Counted from the stretch's first letter, positions 8,396 to 26,014 are shown. The stretch: 64,000 bases of DNA from Phaeobacter cretensis (GCF_047372505.1 NZ_JBKBEU010000001.1:1550001-1614000), one strand, 5' to 3'. The notes: generated from the letters alone by a model not told the origin. A program made the numbers and translations.

Positions 8396-8710
8396 TTAGG
8401 ATTGCAGCTTGATTTCGACGTCCACACCAGCGGCGAGGTCGAGCTTCATCAGCGCGTCCACGGTCTGGGGGGTCGGATCAACGATGTCCAGGAGCCGCTT
8501 GTGGGTGCGGATCTCGAACTGGTCACGAGATTTCTTGTCAACGTGCGGGCCACGAAGAACGGTGAATTTCTCAATCTTGTTGGGCAGAGGGATCGGGCCA
8601 CGCACTTGCGCGCCGGTCCGCTTGGCAGTGTTCACGATTTCCTGCGTGCTGGCGTCCAGAACGCGGAAGTCGAATGCCTTCAGCCGGATACGGATATTTT
8701 GGCTTTGCAT
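8396..8710 (-). CDS. rpsJ: 30S ribosomal protein S10 / NusE
   Basis: A 104-residue S10 starting MQSQNIRIRLKAFDF. It acts in the 30S head and, as NusE, in Nus-factor antitermination. The ATG at 8710 lies seven bases after AAAGG; an ATG two codons upstream (8716) would sit on the ribosome-binding site. It begins the rpsJ-rplC-rplD-rplW block. The usual upstream neighbour tuf is separated from it by a PP2C-like gene, so the block probably has its own promoter in 8711-8939. Confidence 0.96.
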   Translation of the reverse strand: MQSQNIRIRLKAFDFRVLDASTQEIVNTAKRTGAQVRGPIPLPNKIEKFTVLRGPHVDKKSRDQFEIRTHKRLLDIVDPTPQTVDALMKLDLAAGVDVEIKLQS

Positions 8711-8939
8711 AATCATGCCTTTTTCGTCAGGCGTTGGGGTTGAGAGGAGGGCCTGCGACCACCGCCGAACCCTCATCGAACCCAAAAGGCGGGAATCACC
8801 CCGCCTCTGCCCCGCAGTGCGGGATGGCGTCCTATACGCCCGATGGATGTGTGTGGCAAGGGGTTAGCGCCCGAAACAGTTTCTGATTCGGCGACTGACT
8901 GATTTGCAATAGAAAAAGCAAACCCTCGTTACGTTGTCG

Positions 8940-9740
8940 CTAGACGAGCCTTATCGAAATGCAGGATCGGTCATCAAACGATAGCCGTCCCGGCCTCATC
9001 CCCTTACACTGCCGATTCACTGAAATGCACAGCGGATCTTCTTTCAAGAGACGTGCCAGCGCCTGCTCGTTATCGTTCAGTTCTGAAAAGACTTCCGGGT
9101 AGCCGTCGGAGGTGATCATCAACCTTCCTGGCTCAGCCGGGAAACGTTCCACAAGATTCTCTGGAACGGAGGTGCCGTTGATCGCGCCAATACTCAAAGG
9201 ATGATTTGCACGGTTCAGGAGGTTGCATTGCTCCCTAAGCAACTCTGAGATCAGGTCGTCATAGCCATCGGCTTCCATTATCTCACAGTCAGAAGCCCCA
9301 CCAGCCTGACGGGCCTTGATAATCATGGACCGTGCGCTGGCAGAGATGTCTTCGGCCCCAAACATACGGTCATTCACCTGAGGCCCATTCCGGAACTTGC
9401 AATCTCCGACACGCCAAATTTCACTGAATTCACGCGCGAACAAGCAGAAAACAAATCCACCATCAAGCCTCATATCTGGAGACCCTGCGATACGTTTCCG
9501 GGTCGCTACTTCTCGGCTCAGTAGGTCCACCAGATCAGGCAAATCCGTGTTGTCGGGCAAGCTCTCAATCGTAGCAACGGCACTATCGAGGATAGCAGTG
9601 ATCAGGTTGCGGCCCTCCCCAAGTGGACCGGCGGAACCGTCCAAGATGCCAATGAAACCTGATGCCTCAACAATACGGTCTTCGGTATAGCCGGTTGGAT
9701 CCTTGCCCAGCGAAAACCGCTGCAAAACTTCGGATTTCAT
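8940..9740 (-). CDS. PP2C-like protein phosphatase
   Basis: A 266-residue soluble protein. Visible PP2C/PPM-type marks are FIGILDGSAGP (metal-binding DG, about residue 34), WRVGDCKFR in the middle, LMITSDGYPEV (SDG motif, about residue 212) and DDRSCISIRL at the end, so the three usual metal-binding Asp positions look kept. It could dephosphorylate a Ser/Thr-phosphorylated protein; no kinase is adjacent. It lies between tuf1 and rpsJ in the same direction, in the middle of the translation genes. Family call is by motif pattern only. Confidence 0.7.
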   Translation of the reverse strand: MKSEVLQRFSLGKDPTGYTEDRIVEASGFIGILDGSAGPLGEGRNLITAILDSAVATIESLPDNTDLPDLVDLLSREVATRKRIAGSPDMRLDGGFVFCLFAREFSEIWRVGDCKFRNGPQVNDRMFGAEDISASARSMIIKARQAGGASDCEIMEADGYDDLISELLREQCNLLNRANHPLSIGAINGTSVPENLVERFPAEPGRLMITSDGYPEVFSELNDNEQALARLLKEDPLCISVNRQCKGMRPGRLSFDDRSCISIRLV

Positions 9741-9807
9741 AGAGGTCTCTCACAGCTTGGTAAACCGGGGCTCAATAGCTGGACAAAGTAACAACGGCAC
9801 AACAAGC

Positions 9808-9833
9808 AAGGGCGCCCCATTTGGAGCGCCCTT
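9808..9833 (-). terminator. terminator-like hairpin after tuf1
   Basis: An 11-position stem with one mismatch (AAGGGCGCCCC / GGAGCGCCCTT) and a four-base loop, downstream of the tuf1 stop. On the minus strand it is followed only by a weak T-rich run. The same hairpin is copied downstream of tuf2. Confidence 0.6.
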
Positions 9834-9922
9834 TCTATTTTTCACCTGAGTGGCTCTCGGTGATTCCCCCAAGGGAAAACCACCTGTCACCAGAGGCCGG
9901 AGTTTCCTATGAAAACTCGACC

Positions 9923-11098
9923 TTACTCAGTGATTTTGGACACAACGCCAGCGCCAACGGTGCGGCCACCTTCGCGGATCGCGAAACGCAGGCCGTTTTC
10001 CATGGCGATCGGGGCGATCAGCTCAACGTCAAACTTCAGGTTGTCGCCAGGCATAACCATCTCGGTCCCCTCAGGAAGGGTCACGGTGCCGGTCACGTCG
10101 GTGGTGCGGAAGTAGAACTGCGGACGGTAGTTCGCAAAGAACGGGGTGTGACGACCGCCTTCTTCTTTGGTCAGAATGTAGGCTTCTGCCTCGAACTTCG
10201 TGTGCGGGTTCACAGACTTGGGTGCGCACAGAACCTGGCCACGCTCAACGCCGTCACGGTCGATACCGCGCAGCAGGGCGCCGATGTTGTCGCCAGCTTC
10301 ACCGCGATCCAGCAGCTTGCGGAACATTTCAACACCGGTACAGGTGGTGGTCTGGGTGTCACGGATACCAACGATTTCAATGCTGTCGCCAACGTTGATC
10401 ACGCCGCGCTCAACACGACCGGTCACAACAGTACCACGGCCAGAGATCGAGAACACATCTTCAACCGGCATCAGGAACGGCTGGTCAACCGCACGTGCAG
10501 GCGTTGGGATATAATCATCAACAGCTGCCATCAGCTCTTTGATTTTCTCTTCGCCGATTTCAGGCTTGTTGCCTTCCATTGCGGCCAGAGCCGAACCCGC
10601 GATGATTGGGATATCGTCGCCAGGGTAGTCGTAGGACGACAGCAGCTCACGGATTTCCATTTCGACCAGCTCAAGCAGCTCTTCATCGTCGACCTGGTCA
10701 ACTTTGTTCATGAAGACAACCATGTGCGGGATGCCAACCTGGCGACCCAGCAGGATGTGCTCACGGGTCTGAGGCATCGGGCCGTCAGCAGCGTTCACAA
10801 CCAGGATCGCGCCGTCCATCTGCGCCGCACCAGTGATCATGTTCTTCACATAGTCAGCGTGGCCGGGGCAATCAACGTGGGCGTAGTGACGGCCTTCGGT
10901 TTCATACTCAACATGCGCGGTCGAGATGGTGATCCCGCGGGCTTTTTCTTCGGGTGCGCCGTCGATCTGATCGTAGGCTTTGAAGTCACCAAAGTACTTG
11001 GTGATCGCTGCGGTCAGCGTGGTCTTACCGTGGTCAACGTGGCCGATGGTGCCGATGTTGACGTGCGGTTTTGTACGTTCAAACTTTTCCTTAGCCAT
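9923..11098 (-). CDS. tuf: elongation factor Tu, copy 1
   Basis: A 391-residue EF-Tu starting MAKEKFERTKPHVN. GTPase motifs GHVDHGKT (G1), DCPGHADYV (G3), NKVD (G4) and SAL (G5) are intact. It delivers aminoacyl-tRNA to the ribosome. A longer in-frame start at 11152 is rejected because the inner ATG has AAGGAGG at good spacing and matches the family. It is the last gene of the str operon rpsL-rpsG-fusA-tuf, 65 bases after fusA. It differs from copy 2 by a single synonymous base (10925). Confidence 0.98.
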   Translation of the reverse strand: MAKEKFERTKPHVNIGTIGHVDHGKTTLTAAITKYFGDFKAYDQIDGAPEEKARGITISTAHVEYETEGRHYAHVDCPGHADYVKNMITGAAQMDGAILVVNAADGPMPQTREHILLGRQVGIPHMVVFMNKVDQVDDEELLELVEMEIRELLSSYDYPGDDIPIIAGSALAAMEGNKPEIGEEKIKELMAAVDDYIPTPARAVDQPFLMPVEDVFSISGRGTVVTGRVERGVINVGDSIEIVGIRDTQTTTCTGVEMFRKLLDRGEAGDNIGALLRGIDRDGVERGQVLCAPKSVNPHTKFEAEAYILTKEEGGRHTPFFANYRPQFYFRTTDVTGTVTLPEGTEMVMPGDNLKFDVELIAPIAMENGLRFAIREGGRTVGAGVVSKITE

Positions 11099-11163
11099 GA
11101 GAGGCCTCCTTTTTTGTTGAGAAGGGAACGCGCTTTGGCGCGAACCCTTCAATATCGTTTCGC

Positions 11164-13284
11164 TTACGCGAATTTTGCCTGGATCTCGTCAGAGATGTTC
11201 TGTGGAACCGGATCGTAGTGATCAAACTGCATGGTGAACTGGGCACGGCCCGAGCTCATCGAACGCAGGGTGTTGATATAGCCGAACATGTTCGCCAGAG
11301 GCACAAATGCGTCGATCGCAATTGCATTGCCACGGGGTTCCTGGCCAGTCACCTGACCACGGCGAGAGGTCAAATCTCCGATGATGCCACCGGTGTAATC
11401 CTCGGGTGTGATAACTTCCACCTTCATGATCGGTTCAAGCATCTTAGCGCCAGCTTTTCGCATGCCCTCACGCATACACATACGTGCAGCGATTTCGAAG
11501 GCCAGAACGCTGGAGTCAACATCGTGGAACTTACCGTCGATCAGCGCAACCTTGAAGTCGATCACGGGGAAGCCAGCCAGTGGGCCGCTATCCATGACGG
11601 ACTGGACGCCCTTTTCAACACCCGGGATGTATTCTTTCGGAACCGCACCACCAACGATACGGGATTCGAAGGAATAACCTTCGCCAGGCTCTGTCGGCGA
11701 GATGATCATCTTCACTTCGCCGAACTGACCCGAACCACCCGACTGTTTCTTGTGGGTGTAGGTATGCTCGACTTCGTGACCGATGGTCTCACGGTAGGCA
11801 ACCTGAGGTGCACCGATGTTGGCTTCGACCTTGAATTCACGCTTCAGACGATCAACCAGGATGTCCAGGTGAAGTTCGCCCATGCCCTTCATGATGGTCT
11901 GACCGGACTCGATGTCGGTCTCCACGCGGAAGGACGGATCCTCTGCAGCAAGACGCTGCAGACCCTGGGACATTTTCTCCTGGTCGGCCTTGGTTTTAGG
12001 CTCAACCGCGATCTCGATCACTGGATCAGGGAAGGTCATGGTTTCCAGAACCACAGGATCGTTGACGGCGCAGAGCGTGTCACCGGTTGTGGTGTCTTTC
12101 AGACCTGCCAGCGCAATGATGTCACCTGCGAATGCTTCCGTGATTTCCTCACGGTCATTCGAGTGCATCATCATCATCCGGCCAACGCGCTCTTTACGAC
12201 CTTTGGTCGAGTTCAGCAGCGTGTCGCCCTTGTTCAGTACACCGGAATAGATCCGGGTGAAGGTCAGCGAGCCGACAAAGGGGTCGTTCATGATTTTAAA
12301 CGCCAGACCTGAGAACGCCATTTCATCGTCCGCACGGCGGGGGATGTCACGGGTTTCAGTTTCGTCACCGGGTTTGAAGCCCATGTAATCAACGACATCC
12401 AGCGGGCTGGGCAGATAGTCGATCACAGCGTTAAGCAGAGGCTGAACGCCTTTGTTCTTGAACGCGGAACCACCAAGGACTGGAACGAAGTCCAGTGCCA
12501 ATGTACCCTTACGCAGCAGGCCACGCAGAGTTGCAACGTCAGGCTCGGCGCCGTCCATCAGGTAGTTTTCCATCGCAGCGTCGTCTTGCTCGACGGCCGC
12601 TTCGATCATCTTGCCGCGCCACTCGTCGGCCATGTCTTTTAGGCTGTCACGGATCGGAGCTTTGATCCACGATGCGCCAAGGTCTTCACCCTGCCACAGC
12701 CATTCTTCCATGTTGACGAGGTCGATCAGACCTTCCAGCTCGGTTTCTGCACCGATCGGGATACCAACCGGAACAGCGCGAGCGCCGGTACGGTCTTCGA
12801 TCATTTCAACACAGTTGAAGAAGTCAGCGCCGATTTTGTCCATCTTGTTGACAAAAACCATACGCGGAACCTTGTAGCGGTCAGCCTGACGCCATACGGT
12901 TTCGGTCTGAGGTTCAACACCAGCGTTGGCGTCCAGAACACAGACAGCACCATCGAGAACCGCCAGCGAACGCTCGACTTCAATGGTGAAGTCAACGTGG
13001 CCAGGGGTGTCGATGATGTTCAGGCGGTGCTTGGGCGAGTCAGCAGTTTCGCCGTCTTCGGTGCGTTCCCAGAAGGTGGTGGTCGCAGCCGAAGTAATGG
13101 TGATACCGCGTTCCTGCTCCTGCTCCATCCAGTCCATGGTGGCGGCGCCATCATGCACCTCACCAATGTTGTGGGATTTGCCGGTGTAATACAGGATGCG
13201 CTCGGAGCAGGTGGTTTTACCTGCATCGATGTGCGCCATGATACCGAAGTTGCGGTATAGATCGAGCGGATATTCGCGTGCCAT
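11164..13284 (-). CDS. fusA: elongation factor G
   Basis: A 706-residue translocase with GTPase motifs AHIDAGKTT, DTPGHVDF and NKMDKIGADFF, followed by domains II-V. It catalyses ribosomal translocation and, with RRF, recycling. It lies 18 bases after rpsG in the str operon. The length is that of canonical EF-G (type I); no second fusA copy is in the window. Confidence 0.98.
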   Translation of the reverse strand: MAREYPLDLYRNFGIMAHIDAGKTTCSERILYYTGKSHNIGEVHDGAATMDWMEQEQERGITITSAATTTFWERTEDGETADSPKHRLNIIDTPGHVDFTIEVERSLAVLDGAVCVLDANAGVEPQTETVWRQADRYKVPRMVFVNKMDKIGADFFNCVEMIEDRTGARAVPVGIPIGAETELEGLIDLVNMEEWLWQGEDLGASWIKAPIRDSLKDMADEWRGKMIEAAVEQDDAAMENYLMDGAEPDVATLRGLLRKGTLALDFVPVLGGSAFKNKGVQPLLNAVIDYLPSPLDVVDYMGFKPGDETETRDIPRRADDEMAFSGLAFKIMNDPFVGSLTFTRIYSGVLNKGDTLLNSTKGRKERVGRMMMMHSNDREEITEAFAGDIIALAGLKDTTTGDTLCAVNDPVVLETMTFPDPVIEIAVEPKTKADQEKMSQGLQRLAAEDPSFRVETDIESGQTIMKGMGELHLDILVDRLKREFKVEANIGAPQVAYRETIGHEVEHTYTHKKQSGGSGQFGEVKMIISPTEPGEGYSFESRIVGGAVPKEYIPGVEKGVQSVMDSGPLAGFPVIDFKVALIDGKFHDVDSSVLAFEIAARMCMREGMRKAGAKMLEPIMKVEVITPEDYTGGIIGDLTSRRGQVTGQEPRGNAIAIDAFVPLANMFGYINTLRSMSSGRAQFTMQFDHYDPVPQNISDEIQAKFA

Positions 13285-13302
13285 AGGTCTAGATCCCCTA
13301 GC

Positions 13303-13773
13303 TTACCAGCGGTAATGGGAGAAGGCTTTGTTAGCCTCTGCCATCTTATGGGTGTCTTCGCGCTTCTTCACGGCAGTACCGCGGGACTGTACAGCGTCCA
13401 TCAGTTCACCGGCGAGGCGTTCTTCCATGGTGTTTTCGTTGCGAGCGCGTGCCGCTTTGATCAGCCAGCGGATCGCCAGAGCTTCACGGCGCTCAGGGCG
13501 CACTTCAACGGGCACCTGGTAGGTTGCACCACCCACACGACGCGAACGCACTTCGACAGAAGGCTTCACGTTGTCGAGGGCTTCGTGGAACACTTCCACG
13601 GGGGCACGTTTGATTTTCGTCTCAACGCGGTCGAATGCGTTGTAAACGATGCTTTCTGCGACCGATTTTTTACCGTCGATCATCAGATTATTCATGAATT
13701 TGGTCAAAACGCGGTCGCCAAACTTGGCGTCGGGCAGGACTTCGCGTTTCTCAGCAGCGTGACGGCGAGACAT
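13303..13773 (-). CDS. rpsG: 30S ribosomal protein S7
   Basis: A 156-residue S7, MSRRHAAEKREVLPDAKFGD, with the RRVGGATYQVPVEVRPERREALAIRWL core that nucleates 30S head assembly on the 16S 3' domain. In E. coli S7 autoregulates the str operon; the 12-base rpsL-rpsG gap here is too short for the long E. coli-type regulatory spacer. Confidence 0.98.
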   Translation of the reverse strand: MSRRHAAEKREVLPDAKFGDRVLTKFMNNLMIDGKKSVAESIVYNAFDRVETKIKRAPVEVFHEALDNVKPSVEVRSRRVGGATYQVPVEVRPERREALAIRWLIKAARARNENTMEERLAGELMDAVQSRGTAVKKREDTHKMAEANKAFSHYRW

Positions 13774-13785
13774 ATTATCTTCCTC

Positions 13786-14157
13786 TTACTTAGGACGCTT
13801 CGCGCCGTACTTCGAACGGCGTTGCTTACGGTCTTTGACGCCCTGGGTATCCAGAACACCACGCAGGATGTGGTAACGGACACCGGGAAGGTCTTTTACA
13901 CGGCCGCCACGGATCAGAACCACAGAGTGTTCCTGAAGGTTGTGGCTTTCGCCAGGGATGTAAGAAATCACTTCGAAACCGTTGGTCAGGCGAACCTTAG
14001 CAACTTTCCGCATAGCGGAGTTCGGTTTCTTTGGTGTGGTGGTATACACACGGGTGCAGACGCCGCGTTTTTGCGGGCACTGTTCCAGGTGCATAGACTT
14101 AGAGCGTTTTACTTTCGGCTGCCGCGGCTTGCGGATCAGCTGTTGGATCGTTGGCAT
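13786..14157 (-). CDS. rpsL: 30S ribosomal protein S12
   Basis: A 123-residue S12. The decoding-site loops KKPNSAMRK and GGRVKDLPGVRYH carry Lys at both positions where streptomycin-resistance changes arise (E. coli 42 and 87), so the protein looks wild type. It is the first gene of the str operon; the promoter must be within the 14158-14606 intergenic region. Confidence 0.98.
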   Translation of the reverse strand: MPTIQQLIRKPRQPKVKRSKSMHLEQCPQKRGVCTRVYTTTPKKPNSAMRKVAKVRLTNGFEVISYIPGESHNLQEHSVVLIRGGRVKDLPGVRYHILRGVLDTQGVKDRKQRRSKYGAKRPK

Positions 14158-14606
14158 TCCGGTTTTTTCCCCGTCTCAACAACACATGTGTCATGCACGT
14201 CCTTGAACGTACGGCTAAATTCGTCGTACTTACGCGTCCGCAAGCACAAAGACCGCTATCGTTCCCATTCCGAGGTGAACGACGCGGTGGGTTTACAGAG
14301 GATCCGCGCAAACAAGCGCACGAGATCTTGAGCCACTTAGATTTTGATATCGGCTTTTGGGGCGACCCCCGGTTGCCGGATAGGCGGGCGTATATGGGGA
14401 GTCGGGTGTGATGTCAACAGCACCGGCCCGCCTCGCCACTCTGTCAGATTGGCTGTATCAGTGGCCAGTCAAGGCGTTGCTCGGCGGACACGCACTGGAC
14501 CTCACTTCACCGGGTATGTTTCCTTGTCGGTGCAACCGTTGCGGTGCATAGTCCCGTTCGTCAAGCGCGCCACGAAGGGATCGCGCAGCAAGCAGGAAAT
14601 ACAACG
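14158..14606. promoter_or_regulatory. divergent intergenic region: str operon and glycosyltransferase promoters
   Basis: About 450 bases between the divergent rpsL and glycosyltransferase genes. No convincing coding frame or RNA gene was found in it. It must hold the promoter of rpsL-rpsG-fusA-tuf, but I could not place -35/-10 boxes with confidence. Confidence 0.5.
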
Positions 14607-15383
14607 ATGCAGGTTATAGGTCTATGCCGGTTTTCCTATCCGGCTATCGGCGGTTTTCAGGTAGAACATGATAGCCTTGAGGAACGGATCGCCTATCTCT
14701 ATGCCGATGCTCGGATGAAGGAGCGGTTTCGTATGCTGGAAATGGTCGCCCTACCCTGCCTACGCGCGCAAACCGATCAGAATTTCACATTGGTCGTGGT
14801 GATCGGTAACAGCCTGCCACCTGAGCATATTAAACGGCTGCAAGAGCTGACAGCAGATATACCTCAGGTGCAAATCCGTGCCCTGCCGCCCGGCAATCAC
14901 CGTCAAGTAATGAAAGAAGTGCTGAACGAAGCCCGCAACGATCTCTGCGCACCCTGTCTGCAGTTTCGCCATGATGATGATGATGCGGTATCAGTGGATT
15001 TTATCGAGCGTCTGCGCCAGACCACTACCGATTGCCACGGGCTGATCGCCCGGAACAAAACTCTGGCTATCGATTTCTGCAAAGGATTCACCGCCCGATT
15101 TGAACCGGATGGGATCTATGCCACAGAGGTGCATCGCCCATATTTTGTTGCCGCTATGGGCATGTATATTGCCGGAGGCTGCAAACAGAGTATTATGAAT
15201 TTTGCCCACCAGAAGATCGCACGTTTTATGCCTAGCATCACTATTCAGGACGCACCGATGTTTGTGAGAACTCTAAACGGCTACAACGACTCCCGACAGA
15301 AAAACGCACAAGAACCTGAGCTGATCCGCCTTACATCAGAGCAGGAAGCCGAGTTCGAAGCCCGCTTTGCCATTCGGGTGTGA
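14607..15383 (+). CDS. putative glycosyltransferase, rhamnosyltransferase-like family
   Basis: A 258-residue cytosolic protein starting MQVIGLCRFSYPAIGGFQ. It resembles the 'putative rhamnosyl transferase' group: an N-terminal segment with LPCLRAQTDQNFTLVVVIG, and FRHDDDDAVSVDFIERLR, an Asp-rich stretch resembling a nucleotide-sugar/metal-binding DxD site. The ATG at 14607 was chosen because it matches the related gene at 16289-17113 in start context (MxxxGLxRFS). It is divergent from rpsL. The acceptor is unknown; cell-surface glycan is a guess. Confidence 0.65.
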   Translation: MQVIGLCRFSYPAIGGFQVEHDSLEERIAYLYADARMKERFRMLEMVALPCLRAQTDQNFTLVVVIGNSLPPEHIKRLQELTADIPQVQIRALPPGNHRQVMKEVLNEARNDLCAPCLQFRHDDDDAVSVDFIERLRQTTTDCHGLIARNKTLAIDFCKGFTARFEPDGIYATEVHRPYFVAAMGMYIAGGCKQSIMNFAHQKIARFMPSITIQDAPMFVRTLNGYNDSRQKNAQEPELIRLTSEQEAEFEARFAIRV

Positions 15384-15413
15384 CGCCGACTATTCGGGCA
15401 GCGAGGGGTTTCG

Positions 15414-16292
15414 TTAAAGCCTGCGGCGGGGACGTTCGCGCAATAGGCTAAAGACGCCTGCCGCCACAACGATTGCCGCACCCAGCAAGGTTAGCGCATC
15501 GGGCCAATTGCCAAACAGAAACCAACCAAGCAGAAGAGCCCAAAGAAGGCCTGTATACCTGAATGGTGCAACGGCTGCCACATCACCAACACGCATCACC
15601 ATTACCGAAAACAGGTAACCGGCGAAGATAAGCAGGGCCGCCAGAAGAAGGATCAAGGTCGTGGTGATAGTCAGCGGTTGCCAGTCCTCCTGGGTTCCGA
15701 GACCCAAACCGAACACCAGCACTGAAATCGCTGCCATCAAGGTCACGGTGAGCGACGGCACCTCGGCCGACATCCGGCGCGTAAAGAGATCGCGGGCAGT
15801 GATGCAGAATACCGCCGCCAGCGCATAGAACGTGCCAGTGTCAAACCCATCCGGCCCGGGGCGCACGATCAGAAGCATCCCAAGGAAGCCCGCTCCGATA
15901 GCCAGAGCGCGCCGCCACCCGACACGTTCTCCAAATAACACCACCGCAGCAAGGGTCACTGTCAACGGCAGCATCTGCAAGATGGCCGTCACATTGGCAA
16001 TTGGCAGCGTCAGCAACGCGCTGAGGAAGAAATAAGTAGTCGCGACCTCGGCTAAACTGCGTACAGCGACAAGGCCCCAATCCCGTCGACCTATTGTTAG
16101 GCGTAGCCCACCATAAGCCCGCGCAAGACCATAGATGAGTAAGCTAACAACCGCGCCACGTACGACCAGGATCTGTGAGAGCGGCAGGCTTTGACCGGCG
16201 AGTTTCACCATGCCGTCGTTAAGTGTGAAACCCGCCATGCTTCCAACCATCAGGAGTGCACCCAGTTGGTTTCCCGTCAATCTAGAAATCAT
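15414..16292 (-). CDS. EamA/DMT-family transporter
   Basis: A 292-residue inner-membrane protein with about ten hydrophobic segments in two EamA repeats (each about 130 residues). The C-terminus is Arg-rich and cytoplasmic (LRERPRRRL). The family exports metabolites such as amino acids or nucleosides, or acts as an S-adenosylmethionine or nucleotide-sugar carrier; the substrate cannot be told. It overlaps the upstream glycosyltransferase by four bases (ATGA), implying cotranscription and perhaps a joint role. Confidence 0.85.
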   Translation of the reverse strand: MISRLTGNQLGALLMVGSMAGFTLNDGMVKLAGQSLPLSQILVVRGAVVSLLIYGLARAYGGLRLTIGRRDWGLVAVRSLAEVATTYFFLSALLTLPIANVTAILQMLPLTVTLAAVVLFGERVGWRRALAIGAGFLGMLLIVRPGPDGFDTGTFYALAAVFCITARDLFTRRMSAEVPSLTVTLMAAISVLVFGLGLGTQEDWQPLTITTTLILLLAALLIFAGYLFSVMVMRVGDVAAVAPFRYTGLLWALLLGWFLFGNWPDALTLLGAAIVVAAGVFSLLRERPRRRL

Positions 16293-17113
16293 GGCAGAAC
16301 AGCGCGCAACTGATCTGGCGTTATGCCAAAATGCTGTTTCAGCGCAGAAGCAATATCTGCATCCATCATCTTGTGGGTGATCCCCATTTGGGTCGGCTGG
16401 GACATATTATCCCCATGGATGGTGCGCAGAAAACCGGGCGTCGAGATATCCGAGACTGTATTCCAGTGTTGGGCATAACGGCGATGGTTGTAGCGATAGG
16501 GGTTGGCACCATAGCTCACTGGTGCCACTAAGGCTACGCCCACCGACAGCGGTGCCTTTTCGCAAGCATCAAAGATCTCATCCTGCAGGCCATGCGGACC
16601 ATAAGTTTTACGCAAGTAGAAGCCTCGATTATTCGCGAGAATGAAGGGGGTATCTTCTCCTTGCAATGGGATCAGCCCCATCGCCAAACGCCGACTACGT
16701 GCCACATAGTCCAGATCGATCGCATCATCATCGTCCAATCGAAACAAGACGCGATGTGTAACATCATCAGTGGGGACAGCGTTGTAACCCCGTTTTATCA
16801 TGTTGTAGTGAGCACCGGCTCCAACCGGGATCAATGTTATATTCTGAACAGGCTCCAACAAGGCCGCGAGACGTTCCAAATAAACAAGTGGAAGGTCTTC
16901 AGCGGTAAGAACGATGAGTTGAAAGCCTTGGTCACTCTGCCGCAGGAGAGACGGCAGACAGAGCCGTTCGAATACTCGAAAACGTAGTTCCATCCGCTCA
17001 GGCGAAAAAAGATGCGCAGCAGCGGCCTCCAAAGTAGCAAAACGCTCAGAAAAATAGGTCGGCGTCAACACAGAGAAACGGACAAGCCCTACGATGCCCA
17101 GATTAATATCCAT
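16289..17113 (-). CDS. putative glycosyltransferase, rhamnosyltransferase-like family
   Basis: A 274-residue protein from the ATG at 17113, which has AGGAGG upstream; a longer in-frame start at 17143 lacks one. It shares layout with the 14607-15383 protein: GLVRFSVLTPTYF start, ERLCLPSLLRQSDQGFQLIVL, and FRLDDDDAIDLDYVARSRRL as the Asp-rich site. Sequence similarity outside these blocks is low, so the two are distant paralogues. It overlaps the DMT transporter gene and lies downstream of rpoC in the same direction, past the rpoC terminator. Confidence 0.65.
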   Translation of the reverse strand: MDINLGIVGLVRFSVLTPTYFSERFATLEAAAAHLFSPERMELRFRVFERLCLPSLLRQSDQGFQLIVLTAEDLPLVYLERLAALLEPVQNITLIPVGAGAHYNMIKRGYNAVPTDDVTHRVLFRLDDDDAIDLDYVARSRRLAMGLIPLQGEDTPFILANNRGFYLRKTYGPHGLQDEIFDACEKAPLSVGVALVAPVSYGANPYRYNHRRYAQHWNTVSDISTPGFLRTIHGDNMSQPTQMGITHKMMDADIASALKQHFGITPDQLRAVLP

Positions 17114-17252
17114 ATGCTCAGCCTCCTTGACGAATTGCCCCAATCAGACCTGATAGCCGACGGGAGCGCGATGTAGCAGACCATCCAAAACGACAATTGG
17201 AAAGGGCAGAATTCACAATCCTGCGACAGTAAACTCAAGCAATAGGTGAAAA

Positions 17253-17286
17253 TAAAAAGCCCCCCGCAACATCGGTTGCGAGGGGC
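17253..17286 (-). terminator. intrinsic terminator after rpoC
   Basis: A 12-position stem with one mismatch (GCCCCCCGCAAC / GTTGCGAGGGGC), read on the minus strand and followed by TTTTTATTTT. It lies 26 bases after the rpoC stop and ends the rpoBC transcript. Confidence 0.85.
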
Positions 17287-17311
17287 AGATCTTAGCTCAG
17301 ATCAGCGTGGA

Positions 17312-21553
<4,242 letters not shown>

Positions 21554-21603
21554 TTTGATACCTCAAATTCGTGCAGAAAGGGGTGAAGCAAGGGCCGAGG
21601 CCC

Positions 21604-25740
<4,137 letters not shown>

Positions 25741-25921
25741 GTCAGATGTCACCTTTCCAATTCTCACTGAACAAGGATGCCGCCGGGCCCCGGCACCTTG
25801 TCCATACGAGACAGCGTGTTCGGATCAATTCATGACCACCTTCCCGAATGGCGGCCTCCCGATCCTTTGAACCTCGCCTGAAAAAACGCCCATGCAACCG
25901 GGCCCTTTCTAAGACAGGTTC

Positions 25922-25951
25922 GGCTGGACCCGGTTTTTACCGGGCCCAGCC
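25922..25951 (-). terminator. rplL-rpoB intercistronic hairpin (attenuator-like)
   Basis: A 13-position stem with one mismatch (GGCTGGACCCGGT / ACCGGGCCCAGCC) around a four-base loop. It lacks a T-run on the minus strand, so full termination is unlikely. In other bacteria a partial attenuator or RNase III site in the rplL-rpoB gap sets the ratio of ribosomal protein to polymerase. A role of that kind is inferred from position. Confidence 0.55.
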
Positions 25952-26014
25952 AAATTTTCGGGATGTTCAGTAAAAACCGCAATCGATTTCCACTGTTGTC
26001 CCGTATCGCGTAGC

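Noticed and set aside
9821..11218. Long plus-strand open frame (465 codons) opposite tuf1, with a twin opposite tuf2
   Set aside because: It is a by-product of strong codon bias in tuf: no ribosome-binding site, no domain, and its bounds follow those of tuf.
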